Shown here piece after piece: positions 11,295 to 22,717 of a stretch of DNA of 64,000 nt; position 1 is the first letter of the stretch, and each line of letters starts with the position of its first letter. The position numbers and the translations under genes are program-made. Under the pieces are notes generated by a model that saw only the letters and a program-made list of their open reading frames with translations, ran no database searches and was not told where the DNA came from. The DNA comes from Saturnia japonica (lineage: Eukaryota; Arthropoda; Insecta; Lepidoptera; Saturniidae): the NCBI GenBank assembly GCA_033032175.1, contig CM065319.1, positions 14,791,018 through 14,855,017 on the forward strand, read 5' to 3'.

Positions 11295-11482
11295 TGCAGT
11301 TCCCATGACATGTATTATGTATAAATTTGTGATAGTTTTATGTTGCGTCAATGTATCCTTTTTATGGGTGATTCTCACGGGTTTTTCTACAGTACACCGA
11401 ACATTTGGCAACTAAATTCTATAACGCGTATTTGTCACAATTGACATTGGTAAAATTTTCTACATGAAAGCCAAAATAAAAA
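11295..11482 (+). repeat. Direct duplication, left copy
   Basis: Matches 12060-12252 in the same orientation: GCAGTTCCCAT, TTTTATGTTG.GTCAAT, then a long shared block around ACAGTACACCGAACATTTGG and CAACTAAATTCTATAACG, ending in GAAAGCCAAAAT plus A-runs. No coding content seen. Confidence 0.8.
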
Positions 11483-12059
11483 AAATAAAAAAAAAATATT
11501 GAAAACAAGTGGAAAGCGTAGTTAAATAACCACTTAAAAAGAAGCCACTACAAAAGCTTGAGTTATGCGATTTTAGAAAATATTATATTTGTAATTCTGG
11601 GTAAAAGCGACAGACCCGTCTCTACCCTTATCATTTTATAAATATATTATCTGTTGGGCTTAATTTTCCTTCTTGTATTTGAAAATGTATAGTTATAAAG
11701 CTCAAGAGATTGTTTGTTTAATTGTATGAATGATTTAATCTCTGGAACTACAAGTAAGATTTGAAAAGAATCTTTTTGCATTTTACAGTCCATTTATTGA
11801 GGAAGGTAACTATATAACTTATATATTTTTTAATTGTTCCAAACTATCTTGTTCCTTATATGATCTTCCTTGTAATATTCTTCGCCCTAGTAATATGAAT
11901 ACATTACTTACATATGTGTATTCTATTTCTATTGAAATATTTAATGTTTCCATTTAAAGTAATAGTATAAAATTGCAATGTGTCCTTTGTTCATGTCTAT
12001 ATAGATAATAGTTATGCTTTTTATTTATATGATTATAATATGTAGTTTTATATTATCCC
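11483..12059. other. Unassigned AT-rich sequence between duplicates
   Basis: No motif or frame recognised. Confidence 0.35.
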
Positions 12060-12252
12060 TGCAGTTCCCATATCAAGTATTATGTATCTCTGACTGTTTT
12101 ATGTTGTGTCAATTTATCCTTTTTGGGTTATTCTCACAGGTAATTTTTCTACAGTACACCGAACATTTGGCAACTAAATTCTATAACGTGTATTTGTCAC
12201 ACTTGAAATTGGCAAAATTGCCTACATAGGTAGAAAGCCAAAATTAAAAAAA
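12060..12252 (+). repeat. Direct duplication, right copy
   Basis: Partner of 11295-11482, about 765 bp away. The two differ by scattered substitutions and small indels, so the event is not recent. Confidence 0.8.
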
Positions 12253-12259
12253 GGAGCTA

Positions 12260-12475
12260 TATAATTTCACAATAAGACCCTAAGGAGCGGAGCAGTAACA
12301 ATGAACCACAATCGATTTGGAAAGCTGTAGGGAAATACGGGAAGTGGGAACAACGATAAGACTGATCCACGGATGTGCACGGGTGCGTTGGCAGTGGCGG
12401 GATACGGTGGATAAATTAATGGAAAGAATAAATTTAACACGCGTAAAGCCGTGGTGTACATCTAGTATTGTATAT
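12260..12475 (+). repeat. Rep-K fragment
   Basis: Resembles the 3' half of the complete Rep-K at 61201-61830 and the fragment at 45795-46105: a GAAAGCTGTAGGGAAATACGG-type block, a GCAGTGGCGG stretch, and an end like CCGTGGTGTACATCTAGTA, comparable with CCGTGGGGCACAGTTAGTA. Confidence 0.55.
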
Positions 12476-12520
12476 ACCGAAAGATATCGTGGAAGCGGTC
12501 AACACATCTATATATTTAAT

Positions 12521-12836
12521 ACGTGGAGCAAAAACTTTGTACCCTTTTTTAAGCTTATGCGTACACGGAAGACTGTGAGATTTGGCATGGTTAAAGTTTA
12601 TATGGAAAGGAGTGCAGAAACCTAAAATTTATCTATAATATCTGTTACTAATATATTAAATTAAATAAATTAATACTGCGAATCCTAACCTAACCAATTC
12701 CATTGAACTTAGATCCCCCAAAATGTTGACATCGTCACTCAATGTTTAGGTTTATTAATACTGTAAATGTCAAACAGAAAATAGTCTATGATTAAAAAGT
12801 CGTCTGGTTGAATTTCGATCATTGGGCTACCGCTAG
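12521..12836 (+). repeat. Rep-B copy 3
   Basis: Near full length: starts ACGTGGAGCAAAAACTTTGT, ends GGGCTACCGCTAG, followed by TATTAATAA. The flanks TTTAAT / TATTAAT are AT-rich like those of the other copies. Confidence 0.8.
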
Positions 12837-13432
12837 TATTAATAAATTCGGCAGCTATTCAACGGTGGCATAGACAGTAAACCACCGGCAGCATTTAGTC
12901 TTGCACCACTAGATTCTCTCTCAGGGAAAGAAACGGTCTCATTCACCTAGTGTCGTTCTAAGGTCTATAAGGTTCAAGCCAATAATCCATCGCAGTGGTG
13001 TTCACAATAGTGCTCACACTTAGAGCGTCGGCGATTTACCACAAAATATTTTTAGCTAGCAAGTGATCTACGCCAACAAAGTAGTTATTTACTCTGTTCA
13101 TTATTTTTTTTATTTTAGTTTTGAAATGTATTTTTGAAATTTTTTATAATAATACCTCATTTTGGATGTCACTAACCTTTTAAAGTATTTTGTACTTTTC
13201 GGAAATTCCAACGATCGACTTGAAAAGCTCTCTTGTTCGACTGTTTGGCCAACCCTTGATAAAGAAGTATTGGAAGTTTGTAAACACGTCATCGTACACG
13301 AATAGTTTAATAGCACGACCCGTCCGACGAACGTCTATATAGTTTAGTATGTATTTTAATGTTTTATGTTTGAGTTATAAAGAATGAAAGTCTTCAAGAG
13401 CATAAAAATGCAACGTGGCAGTAAGGCAGTAC
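12837..13432. other. Unassigned sequence
   Basis: Bases 12850-13080 are less AT-rich but carry no readable domain. No partner elsewhere in the window was noticed. Confidence 0.35.
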
Positions 13433-13901
13433 TATACCATTTCCATTTCTTTATTTTCTCGATGACAGCTCGTGTGAAAACTTGAACGAGCGTCTTTTTT
13501 ACATTATGTATGCATTATTTTATAAAAATATGACGTTTACACACGTACAAGGTTATACCAGAGTCGGAGAAACTGATAGGGATAGGCTATATCGATAAAC
13601 GTAACACGATAACAGACCCGATATTTTTTTACAAAATGTAAGAAACTAAACTACTGCCGAATACTTTTGCACAAATTTATTAACTAATATTATATTTCAT
13701 TACAAGATATTACACGTATTAATTCTTGATTGATAATGACAACTTCTTCAAAATTTTCGAAGCTGTTATAAAATAATCAAAATCTGATGAATCGTCACTG
13801 TCGTAAATATATGCGATCAATATCATTGCTTATTTGGTCACAACACTACAACTATCAAATTAGAACTGTCATCGAGAAAATTAAAAAATGGAAATAGTAT
13901 A
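13433..13901. mobile_element. 469-bp MITE with ~35-bp terminal inverted repeats (Rep-H copy 1)
   Basis: Left end TATACCATTTCCATTTCTTT followed by ATTTTCTCGATGACAG; the right end, read in reverse, is TATACTATTTCCATTTTTTA followed by ATTTTCTCGATGACAG. The arms differ at only a few positions. The outer TA on each side is consistent with a TA target duplication, which would suggest a Tc1/mariner-related non-autonomous element. No transposase frame inside. A 5'-truncated second copy is at 22718-23128. Confidence 0.85.
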
Positions 13902-13989
13902 GCAACAAACCGCCAATGCGGAGAGGCAATTATTTTTATATTGGGTGCAGCACATTAATAATTCAACACCGAATATTAATAACGTCATA

Positions 13990-14300
13990 ACTTTCTTCTT
14001 CTTATATCTTCTTCCTAACTTGGCAACCGGTCTCTTTTATGAAGACCATTACTGCCATTATCGAGAGAATTATAGTGTCATGTACATATTATGACGATTC
14101 AGTATCCTAACAAGATGGTGGCTCCCTTGTTAGAACTTTCTAGGAAGATTTTGTGGGACCTCAGAGTGAATTCTTTCCGCTTATATTTATAATCCACTTC
14201 ACTTATGCGCAAAAACCAAACTATATCACACAAAACGCCACCAATATTACATAATATAGGGTCAAAAAGATAATGAATCAAAAATAAAAAACCCACAAAA
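13990..14300 (+). repeat. Rep-A copy 1
   Basis: Dispersed repeat also at 49890-50205, 54040-55290 (interrupted) and 60965-61870 (interrupted). Diagnostic blocks: CTTCCTAACTTGGCAAC, GAAGACCATTACTGCCA, AAGATGGTGGCTCCC, ATAATCCACTTCACTTATGC, AACGCCACCAATATTACATA and ATATAGGGTCAAA. Class unknown; the copy at 49.9 kb seems to lead into an (AATA)n tail near 50540, which would suit a retroelement. Confidence 0.75.
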
Positions 14301-14909
14301 TACAAGTATACACAATCTTATTAAACACTTTATTAATTTACACTTTTTTTTATTATATTAAAATGATTTTTAATTTTATTATAAATGATTGTTTATAAAA
14401 TATGCTTTGTTATTATTTATTGTTGACTGATTCTATTATTGTGGATTCTGATAGAAATATAATATTATGACTTTTTTGACACTTTTTTCCATAGATTATA
14501 TACACTAGGTATTTGATTTTTTTTATATTTCTTGAGGATGTACATAATTAAGAGTAAAAGTTTTTTTTTTATTGTTAGAGTTTTTGACTAATATTAACTT
14601 TTCGACATATTTTCAACTCCATTGCCATCATTTCATTTTTTTACTCGGTTATTATGTTATGGTCATGGTACTGATGAATGTTTCGACTTTTTAATTATAA
14701 TTGTATCATAGTGTATTGGCGACTGGCCATCCATTTATATAAATAAATAAATAAGCAAATACAGAAAAACATAACTCTATATTTGAGTTTTACATCGTTA
14801 TCTCTAAGACAAATAGATCCATTATTACTTTTTAGTAACAGCTTTTTACTAAATACATATAAAAGTACATATATACGACACATAAAGTAATAAAACGATT
14901 TTTTTAATT
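14301..14909. other. Very AT-rich unassigned sequence
   Basis: Long T and A runs and no long frames. No repeat partner recognised. Confidence 0.4.
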
Positions 14910-15150
14910 TTTGTTTCTCTTTGTTACGGTAAAACGGTTAAACCGATTATGTACAGGACATTCACTAGCAGATAGCTGATGTTTTATGGAGTAACTGGAG
15001 ATATATATATTTTAGTTTAAAAAAAAAGTCTGCGCAAATAAAATATACTAAATTACAGTATCCAGCACCGCGCGCCTTCGCCTCCGTCGCGTCACGTTGC
15101 CGCATACGAAACTCCACGCGGACATAGTCGCAGGCTCAGCTAGTTTAAAA
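14910..15150 (-). repeat. CTAGCTG-head repeat, minus strand
   Basis: The right end, reversed, reads AAACTAGCTGAGCCTGCGAC then TATGTCCGCGTGGA, the head of the lepidopteran repeat also seen at 304, 19857, 42480 and 51590. The left part (GGTAAAACGGTTAAACCGAT, ACATTCACTAGCAGATAGCT) is its usual body. A CG-rich patch (15067-15120) lies within. Confidence 0.7.
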
Positions 15151-15849
15151 TAAGATTATAATTATAAAATTAAAAAAGTTATTTATTTTATTATAATATC
15201 ATCGTTGATTAATTAGATATTATTTACAAATATTGAGTCGTAAGGCTTTTAAATATAGGTAAGTATTAGCCAATTTATATTTGAATCATGATGCCAAAAA
15301 ATTCATGAAGTTTTTATTTAAACGGCTCTTCTGAAAACCTTTTTATATGAGTTACGATGCTACCCACATAAGTTAACGAATTACCTACGTGTCCCTATTA
15401 ACTAACTTATATTCGCGATATTCACTTTTTTTAATATAATTGGAGGTATAAAAATATAGTGCACCTCTAAGATACCCGCCACACTTGCACGTTCCAATCT
15501 ATACCTAAATAAATGAGGGAATCTCACGTCGAACGTCGCACGTATGGCGACAAATCTTTATTATAGACTCGCATCGGTTCTCCACTTTTAGGGAGTGGCT
15601 TAGTGATTTTCGCCGTTATACAGGTGAAACTGAACTCGTTAGAATAAATTAAATAGGACATTGTTGTATTTATACTTAGGGGCCAAGGAATTTATTAAAC
15701 TAAGCGTCAAAAATATCAATTTAAAAATGATACGCCCGTAAAATCTTAGAAGAAAATAAAAATTTGTCAAATATTTAATTACTTTAACGTTTTGTGCCGT
15801 TTTGTGTGTTGAGTGAGATATTTTCACTTTTCATTGTGGCGGTAAAACT
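15151..15849. other. Unassigned AT-rich sequence
   Basis: No repeat partner or coding signal noted. Confidence 0.35.
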
Positions 15850-15857
15850 GGTTAGGT

Positions 15858-16299
15858 CAGAGGTTCCCAATCTTTTACAGTCAGCGGGGCACATACATGT
15901 TTACTTTTTTGTCTCGGCGCCCTAACCTATCTAGCTGGTACAAAAAGATAGGATACATATAAAATGATAGATACATTATGAATTTAAATTCTAAACTGTT
16001 TATTTAAAATAATATAAAATTAACACAGAAACATTTAAGAGATACATAAAAAAAAAACAAAATAAAATACAATAGTTACTTAGTTAGTCAATGTGATGGA
16101 GTAAGCTTGGTGATATTCATACATTATTTCAAAGCGTGGAATAAGGTTTGACACCTCTACTCGCATTTCTTGCTTCACATTGATCTTTCAGCGATATTTG
16201 CTGGGATTCGAAGAACGGTAAAGAGAATCGCTTCACGGCGCCCTTCTTCACTTTCTACGGCACAACAGGGCACCGCGGCGCACACTTTGGGAGCCCCTG
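15858..16299. mobile_element. hAT-type non-autonomous element 1, with 8-bp TSD
   Basis: Ends are CAGAGGTTCCCAATCTTTTA (left) and CACACTTTGGGAGCCCCTG (right), the CAG.GGTTCCCAAACT-like inverted repeats of hAT elements. The same 8-mer, GGTTAGGT, flanks both sides (15850-15857 and 16300-16307), matching the 8-bp target duplication of hAT transposases. The subterminal parts carry further inverted words (GCGGGGC / GCACCGCGGCGC). At 442 bp and without a transposase frame it must have moved in trans. Its right 186 bp plus the adjoining flank are duplicated inside the hAT-type element at 17770. Confidence 0.9.
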
Positions 16300-16460
16300 G
16301 GTTAGGTTTTGTTCAAACAGCCACCTTTTTCATAAATAAATAATTATCCATAGAAAATTCTATACAAGTCTTATACAAACATAACCTCAAAATTGAAAAA
16401 AGAAATTCTAAAAAATTATTTCTTTCCACACTTTTTCATTCACAGGGGTAAGTACCTCTC
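16114..16460 (+). repeat. 347-bp segment duplicated at 17935-18281 (source side)
   Basis: Covers the right part of hAT-1, its right target duplication and ~150 bp of the flanking DNA. The copy 1821 bp downstream differs at about five positions by eye (for example CGGCACAACAGG versus CGGTACACCAGG). Confidence 0.95.
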
Positions 16461-17761
16461 ACCCTTCCCCGTCTCCTCCGCCTTTTCACATCTTCAAATT
16501 CAGCGGTATGTAATCTAAAGTCGAACCAAAGTCTACTATAATGCGTTTTTTATTCCTACTATAATAATGATGTTATCAATCGGTACTAATCGTAAAATTG
16601 TTTGTGATATAATACATATTGATAAGCTTTCTTAGGTTTTGTTCAAAAAACCTTGAACCCTTCAAATGTGATGGCCGAATAAGGGAGAAAGATTTGCATC
16701 TCTTGAGGGCCTCAAAAGCGTCCTTTTTTCAGTTTTTTTTTTTGCAGTTATTGGCTTTATATATACATACCTAAATTATGTCGTGATAATAGTAAATTAT
16801 CGGGCATGTTGAATAACACAAAATATTTCAATTAATAAATAAAAACCCTCAATTCCGTATGTATTTAAAATTTTACGATTCAAATAATTGTACCGTAAAA
16901 TTTATGGTAGCACAACACTACAAAAATAAATATTGCAACATTATTATTAAGTTAGACATTAGTGACCGTAGCAATAAAAAACGTAGTGTTACTTAAGGAA
17001 AACTTATGCGACTCTTAATTGATAGTATGTGAGAAAATCACGAGCATCGCCACTTCCCAACCACCCCGTTTGTTATCGCAAATTAAAAATATTAAATTAA
17101 TTCCTGCTTCTTGAATATAAATTTATTTACACATCAAATGCCTGCCAACGACTTCAACTCCACCCTGTATATTGACAAGCCGGTATATCGTCAGAGACTG
17201 TCAATAAATGAATCAATGACACTAGTTACTCTTAAGCTACACTTCACTTACCGTCAGGTGAAATCTGATATGCTTTCTTTATCTCTTCTTTCATCCTGGG
17301 AAGCTTAAAAAATAATTTATTATAAGCACTTACACAAAAAACTTCTTTTTAAACCTAACGACAAACAACAATGTTCTTAATTATTATAAGATCTATAAGT
17401 CTATTCATATGGCAGACTGAAAACCAGCTATTCCATTTAATAGCTATTATGTTAGCAGACTATTTATATGTTAATAACACGCCCACATATCTCAGCCACA
17501 TAGCATACATAGGCTTAGAAAATAATTAAAAAGGTAATAAGTTTTAAAGGTAATTTCGCATATAAGGGGCTTTAAATATAATAAACTTAGAAAGGCAAAA
17601 ATTAATATACCTACTAGAATTTTTGTTTACTTACTAATTTATCGACCACATTGAAAATTTATTTTAATTTAATACTTGGCAGTTCGTAATTTCCATGCAT
17701 ATTAATTAATCCGCTATGTGATTATGTAACTTTTTTCAAATGCAACAAAAGAAAGCAGATG
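16461..17761. other. Unassigned AT-rich sequence
   Basis: TTAGGTTTTGTTCAAA recurs at 16634 (compare 16302), a short echo of the hAT-1 flank. Otherwise no element or gene seen. Confidence 0.35.
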
Positions 17762-17769
17762 ATAATTAC

Positions 17770-18620
17770 TAGAGATCAGACGGATATTGGTTTAGCCGGA
17801 TACCGGATATTCGGCAAACTACGAGGCCGGAGCGCCGGATATTCCGCCCTTTATCGCGGTACATGACGTGATCAGTTTGATTTGTATATTGTCGCGGTGA
17901 ACGAGATCGGAAATTTTCGGGCGCGTTTGGGTGTTATTCATACATTATTTCAAAGCGTGGAATAAGGTTTGACACCTCTACTCGCATTTCTTGCTTCACA
18001 TTGATCTTTCAGCGATATTTGCTGGGATTCGAAGAACGGTAAAGAGAATCGCTTCACGGCGCCCTTCTTCACTTTCTACGGTACACCAGGGCACCGCGGT
18101 GCACACTTTGGGAGCCCCTGGGTTAGGTTTTGTTCAAACAGCCACCTTTTTCATAAATAAATAATTATCCATAGAAAATTCTATACAAGTCTTATACAAA
18201 CATAACCTCAAAATTGAAAAAAGAAATTCTCAAAAATTATTTCTTTCCACAATTTTTCATTCACAGGGGTAAGTACCTCTCTTTCAGCACCTGGCAGTAG
18301 CGTTTACAGCGATAGGCTATTTTCAGATTCTGGTTTTGTATACGAAGCCAAGCGGAGTTGTTTCTTACCAACAAATGCGAAAAATTTGACAGTTGTTAGT
18401 TTTGAGTACTAAACTAAAACATAAAAACACATTTTTGACGTGCTATTATAAAAATAAACGGTGTGCAAAATAACCTATTGTGGTATGATTTATCTTGTGT
18501 AAAATCATGAGATTTTTTTAATTTTACTATCCGGAATACGGCCGGATACTGAATTACTATCGGGTATCTGGCCGGATAGACCGGATACCGGATAGTTATC
18601 GGATATCCCTCTCAACTCTA
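17770..18620. mobile_element. hAT-type element 2 carrying captured neighbour DNA
   Basis: Left end TAGAGATCAGACGGATATTG; right end, reversed, TAGAGTTGAGAGGGATATCC. Both arms continue into CCGGATACCGGATA-like repeats, a layout known for insect hAT elements. The 8-mer ATAATTAC flanks both sides (17762-17769, 18621-18628). Inside, 17935-18281 is the near-identical copy of 16114-16460, including the hAT-1 right end and hAT-1's own host flank. No transposase frame. Confidence 0.9.
17935..18281 (+). repeat. 347-bp captured copy inside hAT-2
   Basis: Direct-orientation copy of 16114-16460. Boundaries are sharp: similarity starts at TATTCATACATTATTTC and stops after GTAAGTACCTCTC. Confidence 0.95.
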
Positions 18621-18628
18621 ATAATTAC

Positions 18629-19020
18629 GATTGAGCGCGAAATATCTTAAATGTGGTTATTAATTATGTATATTATTGCGAGCTAAATCCAGAAGTTTGA
18701 TTGAAAAACAGCGTCGTCTGATAAATTTTGTCACAAGCGACTAAAGCTTTTTTTCGTTTTGTTTTTAATATTTAAGGTTTATTAAGATTTCTATTGTATG
18801 TTTTTGCTTTTTATTTGTTATTTTATGGGGATGCCAAATAATTTTTCTTACTTTCTAATAACTTTTGTCAATAAATCATTAATCGCCATTATTCAATCAT
18901 TCAATCAGCATGTATATAAGAGTACCTTTCATTTTACTTTTTACCTTCCAGCAAAATATATACTTAAAAAGATTCATAAAAATCAATTTTGCAGTTTCTA
19001 AAAGTCCCTACATACTACAT
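18629..19020. other. Unassigned sequence
   Basis: No element or gene recognised; AT-rich with short hydrophobic frames that look random. Confidence 0.35.
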
Positions 19021-19270
19021 ACAATAAGACAATTTTTAACAACAGGAGAATTTTTAACAAAAAGGAAAACCAAGTTCAATGATTTTGAAAAGTTCCCCCT
19101 GGTGTATAATGTCAATAACGGTACACTACCCTTAGGGGTATCCCCTTTTCAACAATAAATGAATCATGCAAATCGGTTCATAAAACAAAGAAGTTATGTC
19201 TGAACATCCATAAAAAATATATAGTACATTCGACTTGAGCACCTCCTCCATTTTATAAAGTCGGTTAGAC
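19021..19270 (+). repeat. Rep-P copy 2
   Basis: Contains GAATTTTTAACAAAAAGGAA, AGTTCCCCCTGGTGTATAAT, CTACCCTTAGGGGTATCCCC, AATCATGCAAATCGGTTCAT and ends CCATTTTATAAAGTCGGTTA. Same orientation as 1555 and 39395. Confidence 0.8.
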
Positions 19271-19856
19271 ATGTGTAAGAATAGCAATAGAAAAATATTT
19301 TGATAAAATAAATAAAATACAAAATATAAGCGGACGATCAAATTGTAGTACGCGATACATTGTAAGAAATGTTTACATTGAGTTACAAACGATCGAAATA
19401 GACCGATACCTTGCTCTCTTACACAATAGGTCGTAACCCCTCTCGTACCCTTCCGCACACTCCTACTACCTTTCTCTCTATTTCAACACCGAAACCTACC
19501 ACGCCACGCCATAGAGGACAGCTCGCTCACTCTTTTTAATATTTCAGTTCGGCCTCAATATAATATGTCGATCAACAACGCGGAGGCGCAGCGCGGCGCG
19601 GCGGCTTCTTTTTGAAAAACTCTATCCAATACCCACTTAAACGGTATAGTATGTTACATGTACTGTGACAGAAACAAGTGTACATTACATAAATATTAAA
19701 TAACACACAATATTGCAATTTAAAATATATATTTTTCCCAATAACATAAATTATTAGGGTTGTCATAATTCTTGGAAACTGATACGGGGTCGCTTCATCA
19801 TATTATAGTAAAATGAATTTAAGTATACTTTAAAAAGCTGATTTTTTTTTTTAAGT
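19271..19856. other. Unassigned sequence with a small CG-rich islet
   Basis: The islet at 19575-19608 (GCGGAGGCGCAGCGCGGCGC) stands out in AT-rich DNA and resembles the CG-rich core of the 180-bp array unit in composition. No gene seen. Confidence 0.35.
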
Positions 19857-20331
19857 ACTAGCTGGTACCCGCGACTTCGTCTCCGTATTATTGGATATCA
19901 CTATCTGTGTGCCAAAATTGATCTAAATCCGTTCAGCTGCTTTTGCGTGATTGAGTAACAAACAGAAACTTTCCATTTATTATATTTGTACTATATCACT
20001 GGTTAAGCTATGACTTTTACTGGTATAAAAAGTACTTTATCTGTTATTCCACGTCATAACCTATCTTTGTGCCAAAATTGATCTAAATCCGTTCATCTGT
20101 TTTTGCGAAATTGAGCAACAAAGCTACAAACTTTCCATTTATTTTATTTGAAGGATAACACTGGTTTAGCTATGTCTTTTACCGGGGTAAAAAGTACCCT
20201 ATATGTTATACTAGGTCATAAATTATCTACGTGCCAAATTTCACTGAGATTTGTTTAGCCGTTTTTGCGTGATTGAGTAACAAACATCCAACATCCAAAC
20301 ATACACATTTTCACATTTATTATATTAGTAA
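19857..20331 (+). repeat. CTAGCTG-head repeat with internal triplication
   Basis: Starts ACTAGCTGGTACCCGCGACT and ends TTTATTATATTAGTA, the usual head and tail of this lepidopteran repeat. The middle has a ~160-bp module three times: GTGCCAAAATTGATCTAAAT at 19909 and 20069 and a diverged GTGCCAAATTTCACTGAGAT at 20231, each followed by a TTTTTGCG..ATTGAG(T/C)AACAAA block. Confidence 0.8.
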
Positions 20332-20389
20332 GATTATCATAAAATATACAATAAAAAACAATAATATACTTCAATAGAGTCTAATAATA

Positions 20390-20545
20390 TTTTGACATAG
20401 ATTATAGAGTACTATTTTGGACTAAATGTGCCCTCGGCTCCGCACGCGTTTACTACAGAATTACTGTTTCTGAAGATATCGAGATATTTTTTTTTTTGTT
20501 ACGGAAGTATCTAAGTATCTATGTAGTAAAACAAAAAAAAGATTG
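20390..20545 (+). repeat. CTAGCTG-head repeat fragment
   Basis: GTGCCCTCGGCTCCGCACGC followed by GTTTACTACAGAATTACTG matches the head arm of the repeats at 304 and 51590. Confidence 0.55.
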
Positions 20546-21499
20546 TGTGGTTTTTATGAAACCACGGTAAAAGTGAAACTTAATAAATAACAACATTGCT
20601 CTGGCGAGCGCCTTTCACTTTATCCCTACTCCGCGACCGACCGTCACGCGACATGCAACACACAGACCAAAAAGTTTGAGACGATCTAATAAAAGTTTCA
20701 CTTTCAAAAATGATGAAAATCTATTAATAAAATTTGTTTTTGCCTGATGCGTTCATTTACTTATGTAATAATTATATTGATGTCAATTTTGTATTTTGAT
20801 AAAAAAACGGGTCCAAAAGGGACAAGTAGCAATACGGGAATCGATACACAAAAAAGGGTAAGAGCCCCGTGTAAACGGAACTTATGGCAACGCTACAGAA
20901 AATGCATTATACCTTAGTACATAATATTTTATCGTATATTAAGTCATCGTGACCTCGAGACGTGCCGAGAGCGCGCCAAAATTTTCTGTCATGACTAATC
21001 TCATATGAGTCTCATATAAATACTTCATGCATAATATCTCTATCATCTACTACCGACGAATAGTAGCATACGCGAGATCCAGATCGAAGTTACGGCATGT
21101 AAACTTTAACGCCAAAGCATAGGGATCCTTTTTACGATCCAAACAGATTTTTACGGTAGAATTATATCTCATGTTGTCCAGAACGCTTTAAACCCCGTTT
21201 CCTCCCGCCCCTCTCTTCAAAACATCTCGCTAGCAAGAAGTGACAGCTTCAATATCGTAGATGTGGATATCCGCTGCAACCTCAATTCCAATGATTACCT
21301 AAACATCGGGTTTGTCACTTGCCAAAATCGTACTGCCAGCAATGAAAAAATAAAATATAAAAAATATTAGCGAATAAACAAAACGGCAAATAATAGCCGA
21401 ACAATTAAGTTATTATTTAGAAAATTTGTTACTGCAACCATTCTAAATGCTCTCTGTTTTTTTTCTCTTGGTTTCTTGTCAAAATGGACGTATAATTTA
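20546..21499. other. Unassigned sequence
   Basis: 20940-21120 is less AT-rich (GACCTCGAGACGTGCCGAGA) but shows no frame or known motif. Confidence 0.35.
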
Positions 21500-21716
21500 A
21501 CTAGCTGTCTGCAACTCGCCCGCGTGGAATTCTTTTATGTTCAGCCATAACTTCTTTGTTTATGAACCAATTTAAATGATTTTTTTTCCTTGGAAAGGGG
21601 CATATCAAGGGTGGTTCTTACTTACTTTAATTGCCATTGGATTTTCGACTTTGAAGTTCATAACTCCTCAAAATCATTTTGAAGTTGTTTTTTTTTTGTT
21701 AGAAATTTGTCTTGTA
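21500..21716 (-). repeat. Rep-P copy 3 (minus)
   Basis: Reverse orientation of the copies at 1555, 19021 and 39395: AGCCATAACTTCTTTGTTTA, CCTTGGAAAGGGGCATATCA, CGACTTTGAAGTTCATAACT. Merged at its left with a CTAGCTG head (ACTAGCTGTCTGCAACTCGC at 21500). Confidence 0.7.
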
Positions 21717-22439
21717 AATATATATGGCCGGCCGGTCACAGTATGATTCGCACGTCTTTTTTTTTTAATGTGTATATTTTTTACTAAACTTGCATGTGAA
21801 TTGTAAAAAATGGGTGTGACGCTTATCTACTTTTTTAAAACGCATAGTACATACAACGATGTATTTAGGTATCTAAAAAATCTATTTCTTAACCGGGATG
21901 AAAAGTTTATATATGTACTCTTTATATATAAACACGCAGTTGCTAGGTTACCGGGAGATAAAGTAAAGTACGCGCATGCGCACATTTGCCATCTCACCGG
22001 GAGAGAATCGGGTACTTTTGTCCCGCGTGACAGGGACTAAAAGTGAATTGTTCATCCCGGAGGAGAAAAAAATCTAGTATCATGCGACATATTGTTCCAT
22101 CCATTCGCATTGACGCGACCAGTATTTAATATTATTGTCTGGTAGGGCAGACTGAATTTTCGATTGAAATGTCCTTATTTGAACTGGGTCATTGAAGAAC
22201 TATACTGAACCTTATTTCATACATGTTAAGATTCTAAACTTCATGTAAAGTTGTTAAAGTGATTCAAGTTTATTTAAAAGTGAAATAATTTTTGAAGTGA
22301 AAACTTCTTTAGCCGCTTTCAGCGATTTTTGGAAGGAGGAAATTAATAGGTTCGCGGCAGAGATGACCTTTATTTGAAACCTATTACTTTTCTGAAATGA
22401 AACTTCTATACACGCATGAGGGTAAAATTTTTACGGATG
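21717..22439. other. Unassigned sequence
   Basis: 21935-22030 is GC-richer (GGTTACCGGGAGATAAAGTA, CATCTCACCGGGAGAGAATC) and contains two CACCGGGAGA-like words, but no partner or protein is recognised. Confidence 0.35.
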
Positions 22440-22695
22440 CAACCAATCCATCAATATATCAATCAATCAATCCATCAATCAATTTATAATAAACATCCCT
22501 ACGCTAGAACACAGAAAAGCATGTTCCAAACTGAAACAGTAACACTTTCTGAAACAGGTACGTAAGAACAGCTTGTTCGTTTTAAAGGTAACAGTTACGA
22601 ACTGTTTCTCAGAAACACTTGATTTTTTGTACTTGTTCCGATAAATACGCCTTACGAGTATTTGGAACAACCTAGTATTTAGTAACAGCTTTATG
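22440..22695 (+). mobile_element. Internal fragment of the hAT-3 family
   Basis: Matches 24770-25015 of the complete element at 24443: (AATC)n-type words, TTTATAATAAACAT, ACAGAAAAGCATGTTCC, GAACAGGTACGTAAGAAC and TAGTATTTAGTAACAGCT. Both ends are missing. Confidence 0.75.
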
Positions 22696-22717
22696 TATGA
22701 ATTATTTAAAAAAAAAT

